A program made the position numbers and the translations under genes. Of a stretch of DNA of 64,000 nt, positions 26,273 to 38,225 are shown piece after piece (the first letter of the stretch is position 1; each line of letters opens with the position of its first letter). The notes beneath the pieces were generated by a model. That model did not search any database. It saw only the letters and a program-made list of their open reading frames with translations, and was not told the DNA's origin. Source of the DNA: Penaeus vannamei (taxonomy: Eukaryota; Arthropoda; Malacostraca; Decapoda; Penaeidae); the NCBI RefSeq assembly GCF_042767895.1, contig NC_091564.1, positions 24,255,853 to 24,319,852 on the forward strand, in the 5' to 3' direction.

Positions 26273-26510
26273 CGCCTCGCGAGATCGTGGGGCGAGGCAA
26301 GGCCGCGACTCGTGGCGCGGGGAATACCCCGCGACCTTGAGCGCGGCTCGCCTCACCACATTTTCCCACGGGGCGTGGAGCATCGCTATGGCGAACACGG
26401 AGCCTCTCGGCTAACTAAGGGGGAGGGGAAAGAAGTTAGCAGGTTTTTGGCGCCATCTGCGGTATCCTCGGAGCCACGGCCTCTCGACCGTGGCTGTCCC
26501 TCGGCTAACC
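26273..26510 (+). mobile_element. GC-rich cassette, copy 5, 5'-truncated
   Basis: About 238 bp covering only the GC core and 3' end, starting within cctcgcgagatcg and ending at the normal terminal hairpin and ctcggctaacc. The left junction to satellite (tcattactgt/ctcgcc) is unique to this copy. The right junction (atctgaaaattattgg) is the common one, so the truncation probably followed the shared insertion state. Confidence 0.8.
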
Positions 26511-29500
26511 ATCTGAAAATTATTGGAATAGAGTTGATGATTGCTATTATTGCAGTAATTATCAAAATTATCCTTATAATTATGTTTTTATAATTATTAT
26601 CATTATTATTGTCATTAACATTGTCATTATCATAATAATTATCATCATTATTGCATATAATGAAGGAATTATCATGAAAATCATCACAATTACCTGAATT
26701 AATGTTAAAATCCTCATAATTACCAATAAAAAGCGAAAAGGGTTTTTTTTCGACGATTCTCTGAAAAGGCTGTAATACGCCAGATTTTGCTGTTTTTTTC
26801 GACTTTTTGGATTTTATTACTTTTAGCCTTCATTTCATTATAAATGGACTGGATAATAATTATTATCATTATTATCATTACAGTCATTATTCTTATGATT
26901 ATTATATTCATTATAGTCATTATCATCATGATTATCATCATTATTATCATCATTATTGCAGTTATAATAATTATTATACTAATCATTATAGCTATTTTCA
27001 TCATCATAACTATTTTTATAATGATAATTGCTGTAATGATAATTTTAGAAATAATAATGACAATGATAATGATGTTATTATTTCTATTGTCATTATTAGT
27101 CTGAAAATTATTGGGAAAAGAGTTGACTATTGCTATTATTGCTGTAATTATCAAAATTATCATTATAATTATGATTTTATCATTATTATCATTATATTTG
27201 TCATTAACATTGTCATTATCATCATAATTATCATCATTATTGCAAATAATGAAGGAATTATGAAAATCATCACAATTACCTGAATTGATGTTAAAATCCT
27301 CATAATTACCAATAAAAAGCGAAAAGTTTTTTTCGACGTTTTTTTCTCAAAAGGCTGTAATTCCCAAGATTTTGCCGTTTTCGACGTTTGGGATTTTATT
27401 ATATTTGGCCTTTATTTCGTTATAAATGGCCTGGATAATAATTATCATTATTATTATTAGTCATTATTCTTATGATTATTATCATTATAGTCATTATCAT
27501 CATGATTATCATCATTATTATCATCATTATTGCAGTTATAATGATCATTATGCTAATTATTATAGCTATTTTCATCACCATAACTATTTTTATAATGATA
27601 GTAATAATGATAATTTTGGAAATAATAATGACAATAGTAATAATTATAATGATAATGATAATGATATTATTATTTCTATTGTCATTATTGGTCTGAAAAT
27701 TATTGGAATAGAGTTTATTATTGCTATTATTGCAGTAATTATCAAAATTATCTTTATAATTATGATTTTATCATTATTATCATTAGCATTGTCATTACCA
27801 TTGTCATTATCATCATAATTATCCTCAATATTGCATATAATGAAGGAATTATCATAAAAATCATCACAATTACCTGAATTAAAGTTAAAATCTAATAAGC
27901 TATATTTTGCTGTTTTTCGACTTCTGGGATTTTATTAGTTTTGTGATTTTATTATTTACCATTTCATTATAAATGGACTGGATAATAATTATTATCATTA
28001 CTGTCATTATCCTTATCGTTATCATTATAGTCATTATCATCATGATTATCATCATTATCATCATAATTATTGCAATTATATGATTATTATGCTAATTATT
28101 ATAGCTATTTTCATCATCATAACTATTTTTATAATGATAATAGCAATAATGATATTTATAGGAATAATAATGACAATAGTAATAATTATAATGACAATGA
28201 TAATGATGTTATTATTATTTCTATTGTCATTATTAGTCTAAAGATTATTGGAATAGAGTTGATTATTGCTATTATTGCACTAATTATCAAAATTATCATT
28301 ATAATTATGATATTATTATTATTATTGTCATTATCATCATAATTATTATCATTATTCCATATAATGAAGGAATTATCATGAAAATCATCACAATTACCTG
28401 AATTAATGTTAAAATCCGCATAATTACCAAAAAAACACGAAAAGGTTTTTTTTCGACGTTTCTCTGAAAAGGATGTAATACGCTAGATTTTGCCGTTTTT
28501 TTCGACTTTTGGGATTTTATTACTTTTGGCCTTAATTTCATTATAAGGACTGGATAATTATTATCATCATTATCATTACTGTCATTATTCTTATGATTAT
28601 TGTCATTATAGTCATTATCATCATGTTTATCATCATCATCATAATTACTACAGTTATATTGATTATTATACTAATTATTATAGCTATTTTCAATATCATA
28701 ACTATTTTTATAATGATAATAGCAATAATGATAATTTTAGAAAAAATAACGACAATGATAATAATTATAATGACAATGATAATGATATTATTATTTCCAT
28801 TTCCATTATTAGTCTGAAAATTATTGGAATTGAGTTGATTATTGCTATTATTGAAGTAATTATGAAAATTATCATTATAATTATGATTCTATCATTATCA
28901 TCATTAAGAATGTCATTATTATACCTGAATTAATATTAAAATCCTCATAATTCCCAATAAAAAGAAAAAAAGTTTTTTTTCGACGTTTCTCTGAAAAGGA
29001 TACGCTAGATTTTTCCGTTTTTTTAACTTCTGGGATTTTATTACTAATGGCCTTTATTTCATTATAAATGGACTGGATAATAATTATTATCATCATTATT
29101 ATCATTACAGTCATTATTCTTATGAATATTGTCATTATAGTCATTATCATCATGATTATCATCATTATTATCATTATTGCAGTTATAATGATTATTATGC
29201 TAATTATTATAGCTATTTTAATCATCATAACTATTTTCATAGTGGTAATAGAAATAATGATAATTTTGGAAATAATAATGACAATGGTAATAATTATAAA
29301 GACTGATAATGATATTATTTCTATTGTCATTATTAATCTGGAAATTATTGGAATAGAATTGATTATTGCTATTATTGCAGTAATTATCAAAATTATCTTT
29401 ATAATTATGATTTTATCATTATCATTATTATTGTCATTATCATTGTCATTTTCATCATAATTATCATTATAATTATTATTGCATATAATGAAGGAATTAT

Positions 29501-29588
29501 CATGAAAACCATTACAATTACCCAAATGAATGTTAAAATCCTCATAATTACCAATAAAAAGCGAAAAGTTTTTTTTCGACGTTTCTCT
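26511..29588 (-). repeat. Satellite array, minus orientation
   Basis: Boxes near 26745, 27335, 27900 (mostly deleted), 28450 and 28980. The stretch 27890-27960 has lost about 100 bp and repeats 'gattttatta' in tandem. Near 28915 a deletion joins tgtcattattat to cctgaattaat. The array ends at cgacgtttctct at cassette copy 6. Confidence 0.86.
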
Positions 29589-30195
29589 TATGGCAATGGA
29601 TTGGTATCCGCCATAGGCTGGTGTTAATCATCTCTTTAAGGAGCTTTTGTGTGTGGGTGTGAGTGCCCACAGGTATGGCTGGTGTGCTGAAGATCGCCGG
29701 GGAGAGCCGTCGGCTAAGGCCTGGGTTGCTGCTTGCTGTGTCTTTCTCGGCTGGAGGATCGTGAGTGCTGAACTCACTATAAGCTATAAAGTGCGTAAAG
29801 AAGAGGGGGGAAGGAAGAGTGGGGATAGGAGATGGATAAGGAGGAGGAAAAGAATTTTAGGAGAATTAGCCGGGGCTTCACCCAACCTGCGGGGTAAACT
29901 TGAGGTAATAATTGGAGTGGGTTTGTTGAAAGAGGAAAAGGTTCGAGGGGCCCAGCGCCATCGGCAGACTCGCGTGTTCACCGCGTGGCCGCACCTCGCG
30001 AGGCAGGGCCGCGACTCGTGGCGCGGGGAATACCCCGCGACCTTGAGCGCGGCTCGCCTCACCACATTTTCCCACGGGGCGTGGAGCATCGCTATGGCGA
30101 ACACGGAGCCTCTCGGCAAACTAAGGGGGAGGGGAAAGAAGTTAGCAGATTTTGGCGCCATCTGTGGTATGCAGATGGCTGTCCCTCGGCTAACC
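29589..30195 (+). mobile_element. GC-rich cassette, copy 6, internally deleted
   Basis: A 607-bp sense copy with standard junctions on both sides. Three deletions relative to copy 3 are visible: aggcctag near 29725, about 14 bp in the core (cacctcgcgaggcaggg lacks the atcgtgcggc part), and the terminal hairpin (ggtatgcagatggctgtccctcgg). An 'ttagc' insertion is present near 29870. Confidence 0.82.
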
Positions 30196-32960
30196 ATGTG
30201 AAAATTATTGGAATAGAGTTGATTATTGCTATTATTGCAGTAATTATAAAAATTATCCTTATAATTATGATTTTATCATTATTATCATTATTATTGTCAT
30301 TAACATTGTCATTATCATCAAAATTATCATTATTATTATTATTGCATAAAATGAAGAAATTATCATGAAAATCATCACAATTACCTGAATTAATGTTAAA
30401 ATCCTCATAATTACCAATAAAAAGCGAAAAGGTTTTTTTTCGACGTTTCTCTGAAAAGGATGTAATACGTTAGATTTTGCCGTTTTTTTCGACTTTTGGG
30501 ATTTTATTACTTTTGGCCTTTATTCCATTATAAATGGACTGGTTAATAATTATTATCATTATAATTACTGTCATTATTCTTATGATTATTGTCATTATAG
30601 TCATTATCATCATGATTATTATCATCATCATTACTACAGTTATAATGATTATTATACTAATTATTATAGCTATATTCAACATAACTATTTTAATAATTAT
30701 AATAGCAATAATGATAATTTTAGAAATAATAACGACAATAATAATAATTATAATGGCAATGATAATGATATTATTTCTATTTCCATTATTAGTCTGAAAA
30801 TTATTGGAATAGAGTTGATTATTGCTATTATTGCAGTAATTATGAAAATTATCATTATAATTATCATTTTATCATTATCATCATTAAGAATTGGATAATT
30901 ATCATTACTGTCATTATTCTTATGATTATTATCATTAAAGTCATTATGATCATGAATATCATCATTATTATCATCATTATTGCAGTTATAATGATTATTA
31001 TGCTAATTATTATAGCTATTTTCTTCACCATAATTATTATTATTATTATCATTACTCTCATTATTCTTATGATTATTAAATTCTTTATAGTCATTATCAT
31101 CATGATTATCATCATTATTGCAGGTATAATGATCATTATGCTAATCATTATAGCTATTTTCATCATCACTATTTTTATAATGATAATAGCAATAATAATA
31201 ATTTTAGAAATAATAATAATAACGATAGTAGTAATTAAAATGACAATAATAATGATGTTATTGCTATTTTTGAAGTAATTATCAAAATTATCATTATAAT
31301 TATGATTTTATCATTATTATCATTATTATTGTTTTTATCATAATTATCATCATTATTGCATATAATGAAAGAATTATCATGAAAATCTTCACAATTACTT
31401 GAATTAATGTTAAAATCCTCATAATTACCAATAAAAAGCGAAAAGTTTTTTTTTCCATGTTTCTCTCAAAAGGCTGTAATACGCTAGATTTTGCCGTTTT
31501 TTTCGACTTTTAGGATTTTATTACTTTTGGCCTTTATTTCATTATAAATGGACTGGATAATAATTATTATCATTATCATTACTGTCATTATTCTTATGAT
31601 TATTGTCATTATAGTCATTATCATCATGATTATTATCATCATCATTACTACAGTTATAATGATTATTATACTAATTATTATAGCTATTTTCAACATCATA
31701 ACTATTTTTATAATTATAATAGCAATAATGATAATTTTAGAAATAATAACGACAATAATAATAATTATAATGGCAATGATAATGATATTATTTCTATTTC
31801 CATTATTAGTCTGAAAATTATTGGAATAGAGTTGATTATTGCTATTATTGCAGTAATTATGAAAATTATCATTATAATTATGATTTTATCATTATCATCA
31901 TTAAGAATGTCATTATTATTGTCATTATCATTGTCCTTATCATCATAATTATCATTTTTGCATATAATGAAGGAATTATCATGAAAATCATCACAATTAC
32001 CTGAATTAATGTTAAAATCCTCATAATTACCAATAAAAAGCGAAAAGGGTTTTTTTCGACGATTCTCTGAAAAGGCTGTAATACGCTAGATTTTGCCGTT
32101 TTTGCGACTTTTGGGATTTTATTACTTTTGGCCTTTATTTCATTATAAATGGCCTGGATAATAATTATTATCATCATTATTATCATTACTGTCATTATTC
32201 TTATGATTATTATATTCATTATAGTCATTATCATCATGATTATCATCATTATTATCATCATTATTGCAGTTATAATAATTATTATACTAATCATTATAGC
32301 TATTTTCATCATCATAACTATTTTTATAATGACAATAGCAATAATGATCATTTTAGAAATAATAATGACAACGATAATGATTTATTATTATTTCTATTGT
32401 CATTATTGGTCTGAAAATTATTGGGATAGAGTTGAATATTGCTATTATTAATGTAATTATTAGAATTATCATTATAATTATGATTTTACCATTATAATCA
32501 TTACTATTGTCATTATCAATGTCATTATCATCATAATTGTCATCATTATTGCAAATAATGAAGGAATTATCATGAAAATCTTCACAATTACCTGAATTAA
32601 TGTTAAAATCCTCATAATTACCAATAAAAAGCGAAAAGGTTTTTTTTCGACGTTTTTTCTCAAAAGGCTGTAATTCGCTAGATTTTTCCGTTTTTTCGAC
32701 GTTTGGGATTTTATTACTTTTGGCCTTTATTTCATTATAAATGGCCTGGATAATAATTATCATCATTATTATCATTACTGTCATTATTCTTATGATTATT
32801 ATCATTATAGTCATTATCATCATGATTATCATCATTATTGCAGTTATAATGATTATTATGCTAATTATTATAGCTATTTTCATCACCATAACTATTTCTA
32901 TAATGATGATAGGAATAATGATAATTTTGGAAATAATGACAATAGTAATAATTATAATGA
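30196..32960 (-). repeat. Satellite array, minus orientation, partly duplicated from 23.8-25.9 kb
   Basis: Boxes near 30440, 31455, 32055 and 32650. From about 30895 to the end it shares rare variants with 23790-25895 at a near-constant offset of about 7.08 kb (for example gccgtttttgcgac at 25017 and 32097, and ttttttctcaaaaggctgtaattc at 25575 and 32653). It ends at tgacaatg, where a divergent cassette starts. Confidence 0.86.
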
Positions 32961-33575
32961 CAATGGATTGGTATCCGCCATAGGTTGGTGTCAATCATCT
33001 CTTTAAGGAGCTTTTGCGTGTGGGTGTGAGTGCCCACAGGTATGGCTGGTGTGCTGGAGATCGCCGGGAAGAGCCGGGGCGCGGCTCACCCGTCGGCTAA
33101 GGCCTGGGTAGGCCTAGTTGCTGCTTGCTGTGTCTTGTTCGGCTGGGGGATCGTGAGTGCTGAACTCGAAATCGAAATCGAAATCGAGAGAGAAGGGGGG
33201 GAAGATAGGAGGGAGAGGGGAAGGATAAGGAGGGGATAGAAAGGATGATTTAGTGAGAGAGAAAGAGCCGTGGCTTAACCCAGCGTGCGGGGTAATAGAT
33301 GGGGGATAGATGACTGGAGTCGGAAAAGGCGGGAAAAGGCTGGCGAGGGGAGGCCCCGCGCCATCTGTGCTCGCCGCAGCCATGGCATGATTCACCCGTT
33401 TGGCGTTGAGTTGGCGGGCCAGCTCCGCGCCAGCAAGGGTGGCCATGCCCGGGCTGCGGGTTGCGCTCGGCTAACAGGGGAGGAGGGGGTAGGGGGGCAG
33501 CCTGCCAGGCGCCATCTGCGGCTCCACCGTGCACAGACTTATCGCCCATGGCAACGGTGGTGCCCTCGGCTAACC
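32961..33575 (+). mobile_element. GC-rich cassette, copy 7, divergent subfamily
   Basis: A 615-bp relative of the cassette. It keeps the start (caatggattggtatccgcca), the cggctaaggcctgg block, ggtaggcctagttgctgcttgctgtg, both ctcggctaac motifs and ggcgccatctgcgg, but the GC core is largely different. The TATA-like part is replaced by about three gaaatc repeats (33166-33187). The terminal hairpin has different arms (ccaccgt 33524-33530, acggtgg 33554-33560), but the 9-nt spacer to ctaa (33570-33573) is unchanged. The left junction is at a different satellite position from other copies and the right side is not satellite, so this may be an independent insertion. It marks the edge of the transposon island. 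Confidence 0.72.
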
Positions 33576-34404
33576 TCGAGACTGCCAGGATGGAAGGAGG
33601 ATGAAAGCGGATGCGACCGCAACGAGTCTATCTCCCCCGCCTGCGTCACATCACGGGTGGATTATCATCACTGGCCGTGGCACCTCCTCCCCGGCTCGCG
33701 CGTTGGCACTCCTTACGACAAAGGAGCCGCGGTCATGGCTCGGGTACGAGCGGCAGATGCCACGTGTCGGAAATCCGGAACCAGTGAGATGAGGGTAAGG
33801 ATTAGGATGCGGGACGCTTACGCGATGTGAGGGAAATGAGGTGGGAGATGAGGTCGAAGATGCCGTCACACAGGGATAGGGGTTGAAGGGGAAGTTAATT
33901 AAAAGGGGGGATAGGGCTTACCGGAGGGTAGTTGTTCATTGGGGAGGTTAAAAGTTCCGTTGGAGAACGAGAACGAACTTAAACTTAAAAGAACTTAAAA
34001 ACACAAAAACAAAACTTAAAAACTTAACTTAAAAGAACTTAAAACACAAACAAGTTAAAACTACACTGTAAAAGAAACAACTACATGCATTAAAAACAAT
34101 GATTAAACGAGTAAATAAAATAAAAGTGAACGTTAAAATGAACATTTAAAACATTAAAAAACAAACAAACACAAAACAGGAGAAATGAGCCGAGCCAAGG
34201 ACCTCCCGGGGCCCGTCACATCGTGATGTGGCGGGACTCGGAGTGTTCCCTCACGCACAGCGTGGCTGTCCATTTCTCGGGAGAGTTAAAACCATGCTAA
34301 GTGGTTAAATTAATAACAACAATAAAATAAAACATGAGAGGGGAGAGCGAGAAAGATAGAAGGAAGTGAGAGAGTGCACAAAGGAAAAGAAGGCGCTGCC
34401 AAGC
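33576..34404 (-). other. Non-coding: probable LINE 3' UTR plus unassigned GC-rich DNA
   Basis: From 34404 down to about 33900 this is the expected position of the 3' UTR of the minus-strand LINE. It contains an A-rich (on plus) stretch at 33960-34180 made of aacttaaaa-like words, and a near-perfect inverted repeat at 34212-34235 (11-bp arms with one G/T pair). The stretch 33576-33900 is GC-rich with no homology to other parts of the window that I can see. No poly-A end of the LINE could be fixed. Confidence 0.5.
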
Positions 34405-35279
34405 TCAGAAAGCTGGCTCAATCTCCTCAGACCAGTCCAGAGAAAAGAGATCACGGCCTATCCCGCTCCTCCGTCCCTGGATGAAGGCGCTGGAGCGCTC
34501 TATCCAGTCGGGGCACCATGCACGGAGTTTGTCGAGTTGTTTACAAATCATCCATCGCCACACGAGGTTCAGCGGGAGCACCGCTGCCCTCTCGTGTAAT
34601 CGTGCTGTTGACACAAAGTCGTCCCACGCCACGCTGTAGACCCAGCGAAGTGCTTTGTTCAGGACGATCTGTAGCTTGCGTCTGTTTATTTGTGCGGCGA
34701 GTGTAAGTGTGAGTTGTGCGTACGTGAGGAGTGGTGTGATGAGTGCTCTGAGCAGGTGCAGCTTCGTGCGCGAGGCAGCGCATCTGAATCGATAAAGCGA
34801 TTGTAAGGTCTTTCTAGCCAATGCGGCTTTTGAAGAGGTATGATAATGAAATCTAAACATGGTGTCAAAAGTGACACCGAGGACGGTGCAAGAGTGTGTT
34901 ATTTGAAGAGGTGCTTGTAGTCTGTCGAAAGAGTTTAGGTATATTGGATCGTAAGGAGGATTGTGTCTTGGGTTTATAAAGAGGACTTATGTATTTGTCG
35001 AGTTAGTTTTGATAAGCCATTTGTGCTCCCATCGAGAGACGGTGTCAAGCTCGTCGTTGATTCGTCGGACGACACCAGCGAGCGAATCGTGTCTAGCTAA
35101 GTGCGTGCAGTCGTCAGCGTAAAGTAACGTCAGTGAATCAGGGAAGGTGGGGTCGGGGAGGTCATTAGTGTATAATATGCATAGTGTTGGGCTGATTATG
35201 CTGCCTTGAGGTGCACCTGCGTGCATATTGATTGTAGAGGAAACTTTGCCTTTAAATTTAAGCTTTAATTTACGGTCAT

Positions 35280-35308
35280 CCAAGAAGCTGCAATTTGCAG
35301 CTTCTTGG
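35280..35308. other. 29-bp perfect palindrome in LINE reverse transcriptase
   Basis: ccaagaagctgcaa, one central t, then ttgcagcttcttgg: 14-bp arms without a mismatch. It sits in the RT region just before the FLDDRK motif. The reading frame changes across it, so it is probably a template-switch insertion rather than an original part of the gene. Confidence 0.9.
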
Positions 35309-37164
35309 TGCACGAGGGAAAATTGAATTTAGTGCAGATTTTGTACTTCAAGCCAGCATGCCAGACCGTGTCGAAGGCTTGCTCCACGTCTTTGGTCACG
35401 AGGACCGTCTTAAGTCGTCTGTCTTTGTTGTTAAGACAGTAGTTAGTCAGTAGGTTCAGTGCGTCAGTAGTCGAGCGGTGAGAGCGAAAGCCAAATTGTT
35501 TGGAAGAAAGTAGGTCATGGTCGTCGAGATACCACCTTAGTCGGGAATTAATGACTCTTTCAAAAAATTTTGCCTAATGTCTCCAGTAAACTAATTGGGC
35601 GGTAATTCTTGGGGTCAGTGAGGTCTTTGTTTGGCTTAGGTATGAGGGCCACGATAGCAGTCTTAAAGGGAGCAGGAAAGTAGCCAGAAGCAAGAGAGGT
35701 ATTGTACAGGTGCGTCATAGCTCGTAAAACGTTGTCAGGAAGATGAAGGAGTGCGTCACGCCCGATCTGAGAGGAGCCCAGAGCCTTACGAGGAAAACTC
35801 TTTATTATTTGTTTAATCTCCTCCATCAAGATGGGAGCACGGAGTTCGCATGTGTCGTCCAGCCTATCCATGTGGATAATTGGCTCTGGCTCTGTTTCTA
35901 TCCTGTGTTCTTGGCTCCAGGTGTTGATGGATTGAAAATGTTCATTAAAAAAGGGGTGTGGTTCATGAGGATAGAATACAGTTTGCCAGTGATCACGAAA
36001 AATTTTGATAACATCCACGGGATCTGAAACTTGAGTGTTGTCCTTGAGGAGGTGACTGAAGGGAGGGAAGTTACTGCCTTTTAACTGTTTAATCTTTTGG
36101 CAAAATTCCCGTGGATTGCGAACTCGCATCGATTCTGTTTGTTTAATCAAATTTTGCCAATGAATTTTGCGGTTATTATCAAAACTATCTATGACATGGT
36201 TTCTGAGGATAGTGAGGTCCCACCGAACTCGGTGTAAATTCTGAATATTTTGGAGAAAACGATCCCTGTAGCAGGTCAGGAGACGCTTGGTTCTCTCGCT
36301 TGGATGGAATGATTTACGTATTTTGTAACGCTCTCGTGGGATGGATCGGAGTATTGCTGCTGAATTCCAAGCAAAGAGATGATACCAGTGCCTATCTATT
36401 TCGAGAACATTTTCTCTGTCAAGGTTAAAGTCGAAATTTTGATCTGAAAGATAAGATTTAAAATTGTTCCAATCTGCTTTCTTATACCGGAAGGATGGCG
36501 TTTCTTTGTTATGTATAGGTGAGGTGGAAAGTTTTATGATCACGGGTATGTGGTCAGAACCGATGTTCGGACCTGGTTGTAGGTGTGTGTGGTAGGGGAG
36601 GGCGGCCCTGTTCCCGAACACGAGATCAGGTCTGCCTTTTCCCCTAGCCGTGATTGTGGTGTGGAAGTCGGGTCCTATGTAATGTAGTCTTTTTGTGTTG
36701 AAAATAGACAAGAGCTGTCTACCGTGTGCATTCGTGGTTGTGTGGTGTAGTGATATGTGATGCGTTGACATCCTCGGCGAAGAAGGCTGGAAGATTATTA
36801 TAGCTGAATAATTTATTGAAATCTGAAAGTGGCAAGTTTGAATTTGGTCTGATATAGGCCGTGGCAATCATTATAGGGCCCTGCTGGGTGAATAGCTTTA
36901 CAGCCATGAAGTCTGGATGGATGAATGGGGGTGAAATGAATTCGAAATGAAGGGTGGATTTGACGAGGATGCAGGACCCTACGAACCAGCCGTTTCGTGA
37001 CTGTCTTGACGTGTAGCCGAAGTGTTTGATAGCATAGGAGTTAGTGATAGAGGTGGAATTTAAAAGAACCACGTTAGGACATTCCCGATCGAGGAAATCG
37101 TAAAAAATGTTACGTATATTGAAAAATGATCTTACATTCGCTTGCACGATTGTCAGCACGCCAC

Positions 37165-37168
37165 TCAT
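37165..37168 (-). promoter_or_regulatory. ATGA stop-start overlap of LINE ORF1 and ORF2
   Basis: On the minus strand ATGA combines the ORF2 ATG (37168-37166) with the ORF1 TGA (37167-37165). Four-base or similar overlaps are known in several non-LTR elements (SART1 is the studied case, with UAAUG), where ORF2 is made by termination-reinitiation. That mechanism is inferred here. Confidence 0.75.
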
Positions 37169-38225
37169 GGTGAGTCCGGATGTTGCGGTCTCACCTTGTG
37201 TGGCGTTTGTTGCTCCCGGTAACGACGGGAGCGAGCCCCCGTCGAGGGCTTGTCAAGGTCAGGAAGGGATTCCTGAAACTGGGAGACTCGGAATTCTGGG
37301 GAATCGGCGGACCAATTCCCGATACTTCCTCGTCTCCCGAAAGTTCCCCTGACAGGGAGAACAGGACCTGCTCCCTCGAGGGGAGCAGTCAGCGAGGAGG
37401 CACCGGGGCCTTCCCCGAGACCGACATCGATCTCGAGGCTCTCGCTACTGTCGGAATCCGACAAGATAGTATCGTCGTGAACGTGACGAGCCTCGGGGGC
37501 CGAGAGCTCAGGGTCTTTTTTGTCTTTTTTGGTGTGCATGTCTGGTGGTAAGGTATGTTTGCGTTTGTTGTCAGAAGTATCTGGTGTAGTTTTCTTTTGT
37601 GCAGTTTCTTTATGTATTCGTTGTGGTAGTGGTTGTGGGAGTCCGTGTGAGTGAGAGGTAGAGGGCTGTGTGGATGTCATGGTCGCTTCTCCGGCCTCGG
37701 TGTGAGTGTTTGTTTGTGTGTGAAATTCAGGTATGTACAGGTTTTGGTCTTCGAAGATTTCCTCAGGGATCACAATGTTGGGGAAACCGTTTCTTTGAAG
37801 CATGATAGGGACTATGTTTGCTTCTGTGCTTCCTCGGGGGCTGAGCAGCGAATCTTAAGGATTCGCGACTCTGGTGGTTTGTAAACATCCACCACAGTGA
37901 CATTGTTCATGGTGCTGACTTCCTCCTGGATGGCTTGGCACGATCGTGGCAGGATTGTCTTGTCGATCTTTTTAGCCACGACCGTGCACTTAGCCTTCGT
38001 TTCCGGGGAGGGGAGAGGTTTAAAACCATGATCAGCGAGTTTTCTCTGGCCAGTAGTCGAAAGGAAAGGGGTCAGCTGTTCTTTCTTGGCAAGAACAACT
38101 TTGTAGCCATTATGCACTTTGAAGCAGTGCGTGACAGCAACTTCTGTGATGGAGAAGATTTTCTGGAGAGCCACCTCACAGGAGATGGGCTCTCCAGAGT
38201 ATGATAATTTGATCACATGACCCAT
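37165..38225 (-). pseudogene. LINE ORF1 (gag-like) with zinc-knuckle deletion
   Basis: ORF1 of the same LINE. It starts MGHVIKLSYSGEPIS at 38225 after a non-coding leader, and matches the fragment at 11634-12822. The first part (to 37812) ends in a premature TAG just after EEAQKQT. Alignment by eye to the other copy shows a 499-bp deletion at about 37820 (equivalent to 11968-12466) that removes all three zinc knuckles and shifts the frame, with a 2-bp gc microhomology. The C-terminal part (37803-37165) is open, is rich in Ser, Pro, Lys and acidic residues, and ends in TGA overlapping the ORF2 start as ATGA. The product could not bind nucleic acid through CCHC knuckles, so this copy is dead for ORF1. 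Confidence 0.88.

Larger units (their letters stand above)
34405..37168 (-). pseudogene. LINE ORF2 (endonuclease + reverse transcriptase), Jockey-like, broken
   Basis: Second ORF of a non-LTR retrotransposon, which in intact elements nicks target DNA and reverse-transcribes element RNA there. The N-terminal APE-type endonuclease shows TIVQANVRS, ATAYIRPN, AEDVNA and GSDHIPV (near 36550). The reverse transcriptase follows, with IPKPNKDLTDPKNYRPISLL, FGFRSHRST, motif A KDVEQAFDTVWH, GAPQGSIISPTLC and the catalytic LLYADD (YADD at 35110-35121); the C-terminus has LGVTFD and LITPLLTYAQL. At least four lesions are visible: a frameshift in the endonuclease near 36740-36770, one extra base in the A-run at 35562-35567, a frameshift at the palindrome 35280-35308, and an in-frame TAA at about 34987. 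Its ATG overlaps the ORF1 stop. No RNase H domain is seen. Jockey clade is my best placement from the motifs; no search was run. Confidence 0.9.

Noticed and set aside
33030..33830. Several overlapping ORFs of 60-180 aa in the GC-rich stretch
   Set aside because: Overlapping frames on both strands in GC-rich, stop-poor DNA, with low-complexity and no recognisable domain. They span the cassette end.
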